Below, in pieces: positions 8,473 through 17,851 of a DNA stretch of 64,000 bases (position 1 is the first letter of the stretch; each line of letters begins with the position of its first letter). The notes below the pieces were generated by a model that was not told the DNA's origin, made no database searches, and saw only the letters and a program-made list of their open reading frames with translations. This DNA comes from Streptomyces sp. NBC_00306 (GTDB taxonomy: Bacteria; Actinomycetota; Actinomycetes; Streptomycetales; Streptomycetaceae). Both the position numbers and the translations under genes were made by a program. The stretch is taken from NCBI RefSeq assembly GCF_036169555.1, contig NZ_CP108032.1:5208001-5272000 (forward strand). The letters run 5' to 3'.

Positions 8473-10323
8473 CTACGTACGAGTGGGCAGCTCGAACCAG
8501 ACGACCTTGCCGGTCGACAGCCGGGTCGCTCCCCACCGCCTGGCCAGCCGGTTCACCAGGAACAGCCCTCGTCCGCCCTCGTCCGTGTCCCGTGCCCGGC
8601 GCTGCCGCGGCAGCTGCGGGGAATCGTCCCCGACCTCGCATCGCAGGACGTCCGTCCGCAGCAGCCGCAGGGTCACCGGCCGCTCCGCGTACCGCACGGC
8701 ATTGGTCACGACCTCGCTGACCAGCAGCTCCACCGAGTCGCTCAGCTCCTCCAGCCCCCAGCGGGCCAGGGCCCGGCGGGCGAGACGGCGGGCCCGGCTC
8801 GGTGCCGCGTCCTCCGGCTCCAGGAACCAGTAGGCGACGTCACTCGGCGCGATCCCGTCGAAACGGGCCGCGAGCAGCGCGATGTCGTCGTCCCGGTCGC
8901 CCGGGCCGAGCATGTCCAGCACGTCGTCGCAGAGCGCTTCCAGCGGCGGCGAGTGGTCCGGTCCGGTCAGCTGGGCGGTGGCGGCCAGCCGCTCCCGCAG
9001 CTGCTCGATCCCCGTCCACACGTCCCGCAGCCGGGACTCGACCAGGCCGTCCGTGTACAGCAGCAGCGTCGCTCCGGCCGGGGCGTCCAGCTCCACGGCC
9101 TCGAAGTCGACCCCGCCGACGCCGATCGGCGCCCCCGGCGGCACACGCAGCACCTCGGCCCGCCCGCCCAGATGCAGCAGGATGGGCGGCGGGTGGCCCG
9201 CGTTCGCGATGGTGATGCGGTGCGAGACCGGGTCGTACACCGCGTACATGCAGGTCGCCATGCGGTCGGTGCCGAGCCGCTGGGCCTGCTCGTCGAGGTG
9301 GTGCAGCACCTCCTGCGGCGGCAGATCGAGCCCTGCCAGCGTCTGGGCCGTGGTGCGCAGCTGTCCCATGATCGCGGCCGAGGTCATCGAGTGGCCCATG
9401 ACGTCGCCCACGACGAGTGCCACCCGGCTGCCCGGCAGCGGGATCGCGTCGTACCAGTCACCGCCGACGCGGGCCGTCTCGGCCGCCGGCAGATAGCGCG
9501 AGGCGAGCCGGACGCCGGTCGGCTGGGGCAGCGAGTCCGGCAGCATCGTGCGCTGGAGCTCATCGGCGATGTACGCCTCGCGCCCGTACAGCACGGCCTT
9601 GTCGATGCCGAGCGCCGTGTGCGTCGCCAGCTGCGCGGCGACCAGTAGATCGTTCGGCTCGAAGGCGGGCCGGTCCGGCCGGCGCAGGAAGACGGCAGCA
9701 CCGATCACCCGCCGCCGCCCGCGGAGCGGGGCGAGTATCGCCCGATGGCCGTTCGGCACGGTCCGGTCCGCGCCGAGCAGCTCGGGCAGGGCGGCCCTCG
9801 CCGCCGCGGAGTCGCCGAACACGGGCCGCACACCGCGCAGCACCTCGGACAGCGCCCCGCCGGAACGGACCTCGCACAGCTCGGCGGCCGGCGTGAGGTC
9901 GTTGTGCGGGTCGATCACGGGGATGGGCCCCGAGCTGCCCAGATCGGCGTCCTCTTCTGCTAAACGCAGCCGGTCCGTACGGCGCAGCCGCAACACGAAC
10001 GGCGAGATGGGACGCTCGTCACCGACCGGCAGCGGGTCCCGCAGATAGACCAGGATCGCGTCCGAGAACGTCGGCACCGTCGCCCGGCACAGTCCGAGGA
10101 CGATCTCGTCGAGGTCGATGCCCCGTGCGATCCGCCGGGTCGCTGCTCCCACGAAACGCAGCCGGTCACCCTCGCGCCGGGCCGTGCCCGCCAGGTCCTG
10201 CGGCGGGCCGCTCGGCGAGGGAACGGCCGACGGACCGGTCGCCTCCGCCCGCGGCCGGGTGCGTTCCTGCGACCGGGCAGCCAAGGGCTGCCGGCCTTCG
10301 TGGGAGGTGGGCTGCTCCGTCAC
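8473..10323 (-). CDS. GAF / SpoIIE-type phosphatase / HATPase regulator
   Basis: A 616-aa cytoplasmic signalling protein that combines a PP2C-family (SpoIIE) serine phosphatase with an anti-sigma-factor-type ATPase. A GAF-like region occupies about residues 45-235. The phosphatase region begins near QRTMLPDSLPQP and includes VGGDWYDAIPL, VVGDVMGHS, ANAGHPPP and LLYTDGLVE, with acidic metal-binding residues in place. The C-terminal HATPase region contains ELLVSEVVTNAVRYA and DEGGRGLFLV. Such proteins usually act in partner-switching cascades that control sigma factors, but no sigma or anti-anti-sigma gene is adjacent. The GTG at 10323 has GGAAG 7 bases upstream. A start at 10488 is in frame but adds a cysteine-rich, unlikely leader. 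Confidence 0.9.
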   Translation of the reverse strand: MTEQPTSHEGRQPLAARSQERTRPRAEATGPSAVPSPSGPPQDLAGTARREGDRLRFVGAATRRIARGIDLDEIVLGLCRATVPTFSDAILVYLRDPLPVGDERPISPFVLRLRRTDRLRLAEEDADLGSSGPIPVIDPHNDLTPAAELCEVRSGGALSEVLRGVRPVFGDSAAARAALPELLGADRTVPNGHRAILAPLRGRRRVIGAAVFLRRPDRPAFEPNDLLVAAQLATHTALGIDKAVLYGREAYIADELQRTMLPDSLPQPTGVRLASRYLPAAETARVGGDWYDAIPLPGSRVALVVGDVMGHSMTSAAIMGQLRTTAQTLAGLDLPPQEVLHHLDEQAQRLGTDRMATCMYAVYDPVSHRITIANAGHPPPILLHLGGRAEVLRVPPGAPIGVGGVDFEAVELDAPAGATLLLYTDGLVESRLRDVWTGIEQLRERLAATAQLTGPDHSPPLEALCDDVLDMLGPGDRDDDIALLAARFDGIAPSDVAYWFLEPEDAAPSRARRLARRALARWGLEELSDSVELLVSEVVTNAVRYAERPVTLRLLRTDVLRCEVGDDSPQLPRQRRARDTDEGGRGLFLVNRLARRWGATRLSTGKVVWFELPTRT

Positions 10324-10632
10324 GCGTGGGCTTCCGTCCGTCCGGGCCGGTGGTGCGATGCATTCGCCTCTTGAGGCGGTATACCCGCTCTGCGGGTGGG
10401 GGCGACAGGGTGGCAGGCATCCGGCACAGCTCCACCCCCTGGTGATGATTCCGAGATGACTTACGGTCAGGTCAGGTGCTGCGCTCAACAGTTGCGGTAA
10501 CGGCGCAGCCTTGCGGACGACGATCCTACGTTTGCCCCCAGGGGGCGCATCAAGAGTCTCACGAGGTCGTATGCGCCGGAGCGTGTTCCTGGACGGGAGT
10601 CAGTCACATCGCATCTGCGACTGCGGCCCTGT
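10324..10632. other. 309-bp intergenic region, no gene seen
   Basis: This lies upstream of the SpoIIE-type gene and downstream of the DUF402 gene, both on the minus strand. It contains two small dyads: CGCCTC-TT-GAGGCG (10365-10378) and a GCCCCC/GGGGGC pair near 10535-10547. I see no convincing coding sequence and no strong promoter match. It probably carries the promoter of the phosphatase gene. Confidence 0.5.
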
Positions 10633-11310
10633 TCAGGACGTCAGCTGCACGGCCGCACGGGCCCAGTCCGCGGGCAGCTCCGGCACCCGCCAGGCGGGAT
10701 CGGGGCGCCAGTGCTCCCAGCCGTCGGAGAACGGCGCTCCCCAGGCCCGTACGGCCCGCAGGGCCTCCTCGCCCGCCAGGCGCACCCGCTCGGCCTTCTC
10801 CGGGCCGATCAGGCCCACCCGCTGCGCCTGGTCGAACTCGTCCTCGTCGTGCCAGCGCCAACTCCGGTCGGGATCGACCGAGATGTCCAGAAAGTGATCC
10901 TCCGAGTCGATGCCGCCCGACCAGCGGGTGCGGGGCTCCTCGAGGTTCACGTACCAGTTCTTGAACCGCCAGCCCGGCTCCCAGAAGAGCCAGACCGACC
11001 ACGGTTCGCCGGGTCTGGCCAGTTTCAGCACCCCGGTGCCGAACCAGTGGCCGCGGGTGACCGTGCGGGGAGCCGTGTAGCGGGTGGCGAGCGGCTCCTC
11101 GTGGACGGGAGTGCCGTTCGCGAGCACCGGCTTCACGCACTCCGTCCCCGGCGCGAGCCACACCGCGAGCGCCTCGTCGGTGTCCTGCACGACGGTCACC
11201 GGGCGGCAGATGTGGACGCCCTGACCCGTCAGATCCGGGGCATGGCCGCGATAGCGCCAGAGGATGTGGTCCCCGGGCGTCCAGCGTTCGATGCGTTCCG
11301 AGCCTTTCAT
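10633..11310 (-). CDS. DUF402 (FomD-like) domain protein
   Basis: A 225-aa soluble protein with the DUF402 beta-barrel signature: WRYRG, TVVQDTDEALAVWLAPGT, WFGTGVLKLARPG, WSVWLFWEPGWRFKNWYVNLEEP and the acidic metal-binding stretch SEDHFLDISVDPD. Characterised relatives such as FomD and staphylococcal Sa1684 hydrolyse nucleotide di- or triphosphates or nucleotide-phosphonate conjugates; the substrate here is unknown. The ATG at 11310 is the only reasonable start. It is located between the SpoIIE-type regulator and fumC, all on the minus strand but with gaps of about 70 and 310 bases, so it may be transcribed on its own. Confidence 0.85.
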   Translation of the reverse strand: MKGSERIERWTPGDHILWRYRGHAPDLTGQGVHICRPVTVVQDTDEALAVWLAPGTECVKPVLANGTPVHEEPLATRYTAPRTVTRGHWFGTGVLKLARPGEPWSVWLFWEPGWRFKNWYVNLEEPRTRWSGGIDSEDHFLDISVDPDRSWRWHDEDEFDQAQRVGLIGPEKAERVRLAGEEALRAVRAWGAPFSDGWEHWRPDPAWRVPELPADWARAAVQLTS

Positions 11311-11378
11311 GAGGAGATCTTAGGAGTACCGCCCGCGCGACGCCGCGACCCGGGTGGCGGGCGTGTGGCGGGCGGGCG

Positions 11379-12773
<1,395 letters not shown>

Positions 12774-12908
12774 CGGTGTCCTACCTCCTGGCTCTGCCGT
12801 CCGGGTCCCGAACCCCCGAAAAACTTGAGCACTTGTCTTGTTCTGCCTATTCCCCATTGCGCTACCTGCCAGTAAATACCCGGAGCAACCACATACCGGG
12901 GAGGCGCA

Positions 12909-14465
12909 ATGCTGCATCTGTTCGGGGGAAGATCCCCCTGCCCGCGCAGCACCACGCACAGACTCCGTCGTACCGTCGCGGTCACCGCCGCGCTCGCGGC
13001 CGGTCTCGGCGGACTGGCGGTCACCGCACCCGCGGCCACCGCCGGCCAGACCCGCACCACCGCATCCGTACCCCTCCCGCCCGAGCTGGAGGCCATCCGG
13101 GCGGCCGAGGCCGTCAAGCTGTACGGCACCCCCGCGGAGCGCCCGTTCGACGAGCGCAGGACCGGCCTGATCTCGCTGGGCGACAGCGAGATCTCCGGGG
13201 AGGGCGTCGGCACCTACGAGCCGGGCACCAACGGCCCCGACAACTGGTGCCATCGCTCGCCCGAGGCCGCCATCCACCGTACGGGCATCGCCGCGGACGT
13301 CACGTACAACGTCGCCTGCTCCGGAGCGGGCACCGGAAACATCCGGATCGGCGGCTCCAAGCAGCACGCCGACGAACTGGTCCAGAGCGACAACCTGGCC
13401 GTCAAGGCGCGCAACACCCGTATCAAGATGGTCCTGTTGGTCGCCGGGGCCAACGACGACCTGCAGTTCGGTCCGGTGATGACCGACTGCGTGATCCGCT
13501 TCGTGACCTTCCAGGGGCCCTGTGAGCCGAAGTACGCGCCCGGCTGGCAGGCGCGGGTCGACGGTCTCGTCCCCAAGGTCGAGCAGACCGTGCGCGACCT
13601 GCGCACGGTGATGCGCGACGCCGGGTACGCCGACGGCGACTACCAGCTGGTCGTCATGGGCTACCCGAGCCCGATCGGCCCGGACTTCCGCGACAACCCG
13701 CAGTTCCCGGGCAAGCTGCTGTGCGGCGGAATGGGCTACGACTCCGACACCGTGTGGGGCCGCAACACCGCGGTCCCGGCCTTCGAACGCGGGATGCGCC
13801 AGGTGGCGCGCTCCACCGGAGCCGTCTATCTCGACAACTCCCGGCTCTTCCACGGCCACGAGGTCTGTATGCAGGAGCCCTGGGCACGCGGCCTCTACAT
13901 CGACCTCAGCCTGCCCTTCCCGCCGGACTCCAACTCCGTGCGCCAGTCCTTCCACCCCAATGCGCGCGGCCATGCGGCCTTCGCCTCCTGCCTGACCCAG
14001 CTCTACAACTCGGGTCTGCGTGAGGCGAGTTGCGCACCGGCGGCATCGGGACAGAATCCGGCCCTGTACGCGGGCGCCTGGGACGACGCCTTCAAGCCCC
14101 TGAAGAACGAGGGCACCGGGTCCTGCGCGGACGTCTCGGGCGCGGTCACCCGCAACGGCTCCGGTGTCGTCGGCTGGGACTGCCACGGCGGCCGCAACCA
14201 GGGCTGGTGGTTCGACGGAGCGCGCGGCTCGCTGCTCACGGAGCTGACGCAGGACCGCTGCGTGGACGTGCCACGGGGGCAGTACACACCGGGAGCGGCC
14301 CTGGTCCTGTGGGACTGCTCGGGTGCGGCGAACCAGCGCTTCGTCCGCACCGCGGGCACGCTGCGTCCCGCCGAGGCGCAGGGGCTGTGTGTGACGCACG
14401 CGGCCCCACGGGAGCCGTTGCGGCTCCAGCCGTGCTCGGGCGCCGCGACACAGCGCTTCAGCTGA
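12909..14465 (+). CDS. Secreted SGNH-fold hydrolase with C-terminal ricin-type lectin domain
   Basis: A 518-aa exported esterase/lipase-like enzyme. The signal peptide has an Arg-rich n-region, a hydrophobic core (about residues 22-40) and a cleavage site near ATA|GQ. The SGNH blocks are visible: GDSEISGEG with nucleophile Ser93, VAGANDD (block III, Asn), and SFHPNARGH with His349. The residue three before the histidine is Ser rather than the usual Asp, so the catalytic acid may be absent or supplied elsewhere. From about residue 390 a ricin-B trefoil carries QxW-like repeats (NQGWWF, NQRFVR, TQRFS), suggesting binding to a carbohydrate surface. The ATG at 12909 is preceded by GGGGAGG. It is divergent from fumC across a 135-bp gap. 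Confidence 0.88.
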   Translation: MLHLFGGRSPCPRSTTHRLRRTVAVTAALAAGLGGLAVTAPAATAGQTRTTASVPLPPELEAIRAAEAVKLYGTPAERPFDERRTGLISLGDSEISGEGVGTYEPGTNGPDNWCHRSPEAAIHRTGIAADVTYNVACSGAGTGNIRIGGSKQHADELVQSDNLAVKARNTRIKMVLLVAGANDDLQFGPVMTDCVIRFVTFQGPCEPKYAPGWQARVDGLVPKVEQTVRDLRTVMRDAGYADGDYQLVVMGYPSPIGPDFRDNPQFPGKLLCGGMGYDSDTVWGRNTAVPAFERGMRQVARSTGAVYLDNSRLFHGHEVCMQEPWARGLYIDLSLPFPPDSNSVRQSFHPNARGHAAFASCLTQLYNSGLREASCAPAASGQNPALYAGAWDDAFKPLKNEGTGSCADVSGAVTRNGSGVVGWDCHGGRNQGWWFDGARGSLLTELTQDRCVDVPRGQYTPGAALVLWDCSGAANQRFVRTAGTLRPAEAQGLCVTHAAPREPLRLQPCSGAATQRFS

Positions 14466-14495
14466 TCGCGGGCCCGGTCTGAGGGATCGGAGCAA

Positions 14496-14540
14496 CTCCC
14501 GCTGCCCGCACCGTCCTTCGGGCGGTCCGGGCAGCGGGAG
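14496..14540. terminator. Bidirectional terminator between hydrolase and class I fumarase genes
   Basis: Perfect 13-bp outer stem (14496-14508 with 14528-14540) enclosing a second short stem (14510-14516 with 14520-14526, one mismatch). It lies between convergent stop codons. Confidence 0.8.
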
Positions 14541-14549
14541 GCGAGCCGC

Positions 14550-16247
14550 TTACAGGCCGGGGCCGCGCACCGGGATGGAGGTGAACGTCGGCGCGGGAGC
14601 CGGCTCCGTGAAGAAGTCGTTGCCCTTGTCGTCGACCACGATGAAGGCCGGGAAGTCCTCCACCTCGATCTTCCAGACGGCTTCCATGCCGAGCTCCTCG
14701 TACTCGAGGACCTCGACCTTCTTGATGCAGTCCTGCGCGAGGCGTGCGGCCGGTCCGCCGATGGAGCCCAGGTAGAAGCCGCCGTGCGTGCCGCACGCGT
14801 CCGTCACCTGCTTCGAGCGGTTGCCCTTGGCCAGCATGACCTTGGAGCCGCCCGCCGCCTGGAACTGCTCGACGTAGCTGTCCATCCGGCCGGCCGTCGT
14901 CGGGCCGAAGGAGCCGGAGGCGTAGCCCTCGGGGGTCTTCGCCGGACCGGCGTAGTACACCGGGTGGTCCTTGAGGTACTGCGGCATGTCCTCGCCCGCG
15001 TCCAGCCGCTCCTTGATCTTGGCGTGCGCGATGTCGCGCGCCACGACCAGCGGGCCGGTCAGCGAGAGCCGGGTCTTGACCGGGTACTTGGTCAGCTCGG
15101 CGAGGACGTCGTCCATGGGCCGGTTGAGGTCGATCTCCACGACGTCACCCGCCTCGGCGGACTCGCCGAGGTGCTCGTCCGTCGTGTCCGGGAGGAAGCG
15201 CGCCGGGTCGGTCTCCAGCTGCTCCAGGAACACACCCTCCGCCGTGATCTTCGCGGTGGCCTGGCGGTCCGCCGAGCAGGAGACGGCGATCGCGACGGGC
15301 AGCGACGCGCCGTGGCGGGGGAGCCGGACGACCCGGACGTCGTGGCAGAAGTACTTGCCGCCGAACTGCGCGCCGATGCCGATCTTCTGCGTGAGCTCGA
15401 AGACCTTCTCCTCCAGCTCCTTGTCACGGAAGCCGTGCCCCGTGGGGGAGCCCTCCGCCGGCAGCTCGTCGAGGTAGTGGGCGGAGGCGTACTTGGCGGT
15501 CTTCAGCGCGAACTCGGCGCTGGTGCCGCCGACGACGATGGCCAGGTGGTACGGCGGGCACGCGGCCGTGCCCAGCGAACGGATCTTCTCCTCCAGGAAC
15601 TTCATCATGGAGGCCTCGTTCAGGACGGCCTTGGTCTCCTGGTAGAGGAACGACTTGTTGGCGGAACCGCCGCCCTTGGCCATGAAGAGGAACTTGTACG
15701 CGCCGCCGTCGGTCGCGTACAGCTCGATCTGGGCCGGCAGGTTGGACCCGGTGTTCTTCTCCTCCCACATGGTGAGCGGAGCCATCTGCGAGTACCGCAG
15801 GTTGAGCTTGGTGTACGCGTCGAAGATGCCGTGGGAGAGGGCTTCCTCGTCGCCGCCCTCGGTGAGGACGTTCTGGCCGCGCTTGCCCATCACGATGGCC
15901 GTACCGGTGTCCTGGCACATGGGCAGCACGCCGGCGGCGGCGATGTTCGCGTTCTTCAGCAGGTCGAGCGCGACGAACTTGTCGTTGGAGGAGGCCTCCG
16001 GGTCGTCCACGATCCGGCGCAGCTGGGCGAGGTGGGCGGGCCGCAGGTAGTGCGAGATGTCGTGCATGGCCTCGGCGGCGAGCGTGCGCAGCGCCTCGGG
16101 CTCGACCTTGAGGAAGGTACGACCGTCGGCCTCGAAGGTGGAGACGCCCTCGGCGGTCACCAGCCGGTAGGGCGTGGTGTCCTCTCCCAGCGGGAGCAGA
16201 TCGGAGTACGCGAACGCAGGGCTCGGTGGGCGGGAGACAGAGGGCAT
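14550..16247 (-). CDS. fumB: Fumarate hydratase class I ([4Fe-4S])
   Basis: A 565-aa, single-chain, two-domain Fe-S fumarase. Cys111 (LPMCQDTG), Cys230 (TAACPPYH) and Cys324 (AVSCSADR) have spacings of 119 and 94, exactly those of the cluster ligands of E. coli FumA, so the cluster is predicted intact. The C-terminal domain contains GPTTAGRMDSYV and THGGFYLGSIGG. The start at 16247 (MPSVSRPP) was preferred because GAGG lies at a suitable distance; an in-frame ATG at 16256 would have only 3 bases of spacing. Being oxygen- and iron-sensitive, this enzyme complements the iron-free FumC encoded nearby. An iron-box-like palindrome lies about 90 bases upstream of the start. The symbol follows Streptomyces usage as I recall it. 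Confidence 0.96.
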   Translation of the reverse strand: MPSVSRPPSPAFAYSDLLPLGEDTTPYRLVTAEGVSTFEADGRTFLKVEPEALRTLAAEAMHDISHYLRPAHLAQLRRIVDDPEASSNDKFVALDLLKNANIAAAGVLPMCQDTGTAIVMGKRGQNVLTEGGDEEALSHGIFDAYTKLNLRYSQMAPLTMWEEKNTGSNLPAQIELYATDGGAYKFLFMAKGGGSANKSFLYQETKAVLNEASMMKFLEEKIRSLGTAACPPYHLAIVVGGTSAEFALKTAKYASAHYLDELPAEGSPTGHGFRDKELEEKVFELTQKIGIGAQFGGKYFCHDVRVVRLPRHGASLPVAIAVSCSADRQATAKITAEGVFLEQLETDPARFLPDTTDEHLGESAEAGDVVEIDLNRPMDDVLAELTKYPVKTRLSLTGPLVVARDIAHAKIKERLDAGEDMPQYLKDHPVYYAGPAKTPEGYASGSFGPTTAGRMDSYVEQFQAAGGSKVMLAKGNRSKQVTDACGTHGGFYLGSIGGPAARLAQDCIKKVEVLEYEELGMEAVWKIEVEDFPAFIVVDDKGNDFFTEPAPAPTFTSIPVRGPGL

Positions 16248-16335
16248 TACGGCCATTCCTCACTCGGCAGACAGCAGCGCCGCCTCCGTTGGCGGCGCGC
16301 TCCCAGCGTAGAACGGCCCTCGGGTCCCGAGCTTG

Positions 16336-16354
16336 TGAGGTAAGGCTCACCCGG
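16336..16354. promoter_or_regulatory. IdeR/DmdR1 iron-box-like palindrome
   Basis: The 19-bp site TGAGGTAAGGCTCACCCGG matches 14 of 19 positions of the actinobacterial iron box TTAGGTTAGGCTCACCTAA, with the core GGTnAGGCTCACC complete and a dyad GTGAG-N6-CTCAC (16335-16350). It is 89 bases upstream of the class I fumarase start and about 145 upstream of the divergent DUF1707 gene. The consensus is from memory. Confidence 0.6.
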
Positions 16355-16487
16355 CGCCCGGGCGCCTCGCGACGCGGATCGCACGCACCAGACCTTCCCC
16401 CTGCGCCCTGCGGGCGTGGGGGACCCCCACTCACCGATCCGGCCTGATCCACACGACAGGCCCTAGTCGCGATCTATCGCGTTTCGC

Positions 16488-16493
16488 TAGGCT
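16488..16493 (+). promoter_or_regulatory. -10 element for a likely leaderless mRNA
   Basis: TAGGCT ends 6 bases before the GTG start at 16500, and no Shine-Dalgarno sequence is present. Transcription would begin at or next to the start codon. Confidence 0.4.
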
Positions 16494-16499
16494 GGTTCC

Positions 16500-17159
16500 G
16501 TGGACCTCGAAAAGCAGCCCCAGAAGCCCGTCGTCCCCGCGGAGCCCGGCGCGGGGATCCGCGCGTCCGACGCCGACCGGGACCGGATCGCCGACATCCT
16601 CCGGGACGCCCTGGCGGAGGGCCGGCTGGACGCCGAGGAGCATGCCGAGCGGATCGACGCCGCCTACCGGGCCAAGACCGTCGGCGAACTCGAACCGCTG
16701 GTCCAGGACCTGCCCGCGACCCGCAGGAGCGGCGAGTCCGGTGCGTACGCCTACGGGCCGGAGGCGCCTGCCGGGCCCGCCGAGAACCTGATCGCCGTCT
16801 TCTCCAGCTCCGTGCGCAAGGGCCGCTGGCGCGTCGGCCGCCGCACCAACGCCTTCTCGCTCTTCGGGAGCATCGAGATCGACCTCACCGAGGCCCTGTT
16901 CGAGCAGCGGCTCACGGTGATCAACGCGACGGCCATCTTCGGCAACGTCGAGGTGCGGGTGCCCGAGAACATCTCGCTGCGCGGCAGCGGCACCGGTTTC
17001 TTCGGCAACTTCGAGGTGCTCACCCTGGAGTCGGCCGACCCCGAGGCGCCCGTGGTCGTCGTCAACGGATACACGGTTTTCGGCAATGTCGAAGCCAAGC
17101 CGAAACGCGGCCGGCGGGTCTCCGACCTCCACGATCGCCTGCGGAAACACTTCCGCTGA
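16500..17159 (+). CDS. DUF1707 protein with LiaF-like C-terminal domain
   Basis: A 219-aa protein. The N-terminal DUF1707 segment is typical: GIRASDADRDRIADILRDAL, AEGRLDAEEHAERIDAAY and KTVGELEPLVQDLP. A short linker leads to a C-terminal beta-solenoid-like region with repeated VFGN/IFGN units (SLFGSIEIDL, AIFGNVEVRVP, FFGNFEV, TVFGNVEAKP), as in the LiaF/VraT cell-wall-stress domain (DUF2154 type). Unlike many relatives it has no transmembrane helix between the two parts, so it should be cytoplasmic. The GTG at 16500 is very probably a leaderless start. The function is unknown beyond an association with envelope-stress sensing inferred from the LiaF-like domain. Confidence 0.85.
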   Translation: MDLEKQPQKPVVPAEPGAGIRASDADRDRIADILRDALAEGRLDAEEHAERIDAAYRAKTVGELEPLVQDLPATRRSGESGAYAYGPEAPAGPAENLIAVFSSSVRKGRWRVGRRTNAFSLFGSIEIDLTEALFEQRLTVINATAIFGNVEVRVPENISLRGSGTGFFGNFEVLTLESADPEAPVVVVNGYTVFGNVEAKPKRGRRVSDLHDRLRKHFR

Positions 17160-17162
17160 CGT

Positions 17163-17182
17163 CCGCCCTCGTGGGCGGTTTT
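17163..17182 (+). terminator. Intrinsic terminator after DUF1707 gene
   Basis: A CCGCCC/GGGCGG stem with a TCGT loop followed by TTTT, directly after the stop codon at 17159. This is one of the few classic T-tailed terminators in the window. Confidence 0.75.
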
Positions 17183-17311
17183 CGGCCACGCACGCCGCTG
17201 CGCCGTTCCGCGCCTCCTCAGCGCGGTACCACGCAGTGAATAGGAGTGCGTACAGCGGGTAGGGAGTGCTGCATCGTCTCTCGCTCGCGAAGCCGTCGTC
17301 AGGAGTAGACC

Positions 17312-17665
17312 GTGCTGCAGCTGCCTTACCAGTCCTTGCAGGTCACCGCCGTTCCGGCCCAGCGAGCACCCGCCAGGTCGGATCAGGACGGTCCCTGGCA
17401 CGCGGAGGCGGTGTGCCGTCGGGACGAGGCCGGGCTGTTCTTCGCCCCGTCGAAGGAGCCGACCGCCGCGCGGCTGTCGCGCGAGGAGGCCGCGAAGCGG
17501 GTCTGCGCCCGCTGTCCGGTGATGGTCGAGTGCCGGGAGCACGCGCTGCTCCAGCCCGAGCCGTACGGCGTGTGGGGCGGCCTCACCGCGGCGGAGCGCC
17601 GGGTGGTGCTGGCCAGGCGCAGGCGGCGCGAGGTCGAGGTCAAGAAGTCGCAGTCCGCGGCCTGA
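17312..17665 (+). CDS. wblI: WhiB-like Fe-S transcription factor
   Basis: A 117-aa WhiB-like protein that should hold a [4Fe-4S] cluster sensitive to oxygen or nitric oxide and act with a sigma factor at promoters. The four ligands Cys35, Cys65, Cys68 and Cys74 follow the family pattern C-x29-C-x2-C-x5-C. The GVWGG turn and the basic C-terminal tail AERRVVLARRRRREVEVKK are present. The GTG at 17312 is preceded by AGGAG at 6 bases. Its position next to glpX and a DUF1707 gene matches the place where I recall wblI (SCO5046) in S. coelicolor; that assignment rests on synteny from memory, while the family call is certain. Confidence 0.93.
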   Translation: MLQLPYQSLQVTAVPAQRAPARSDQDGPWHAEAVCRRDEAGLFFAPSKEPTAARLSREEAAKRVCARCPVMVECREHALLQPEPYGVWGGLTAAERRVVLARRRRREVEVKKSQSAA

Positions 17666-17694
17666 GACGACGCGGACAGACGAAGGACAGACGA

Positions 17695-17727
17695 AAAGGG
17701 GCGCCCCCGCACATGGGGCGCCCCTTT
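17695..17727. terminator. Bidirectional terminator between wblI and glpX
   Basis: Perfect 13-bp stem, arms 17695-17707 and 17715-17727, with a 7-base loop and AAA/TTT at the base. It lies between convergent genes. Confidence 0.85.
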
Positions 17728-17851
17728 CGTGTCCGCTCTGTCGTACCGCCGCTTCGTCGTACCGCCGCGGTGTGCCGCGCGACCGGTCCGGGCCCCGCGG
17801 CGCATCCTCACCGCGCCGGGCGCACCGCGTCCGGGCCGACTGCGCTGCGGC

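Noticed and set aside
12774..14495. Upstream extension of fumC over the hydrolase gene
   Set aside because: FumC has its normal N-terminus and a strong ribosome-binding site at 12773; the extension is antisense to a signal-peptide-bearing gene.
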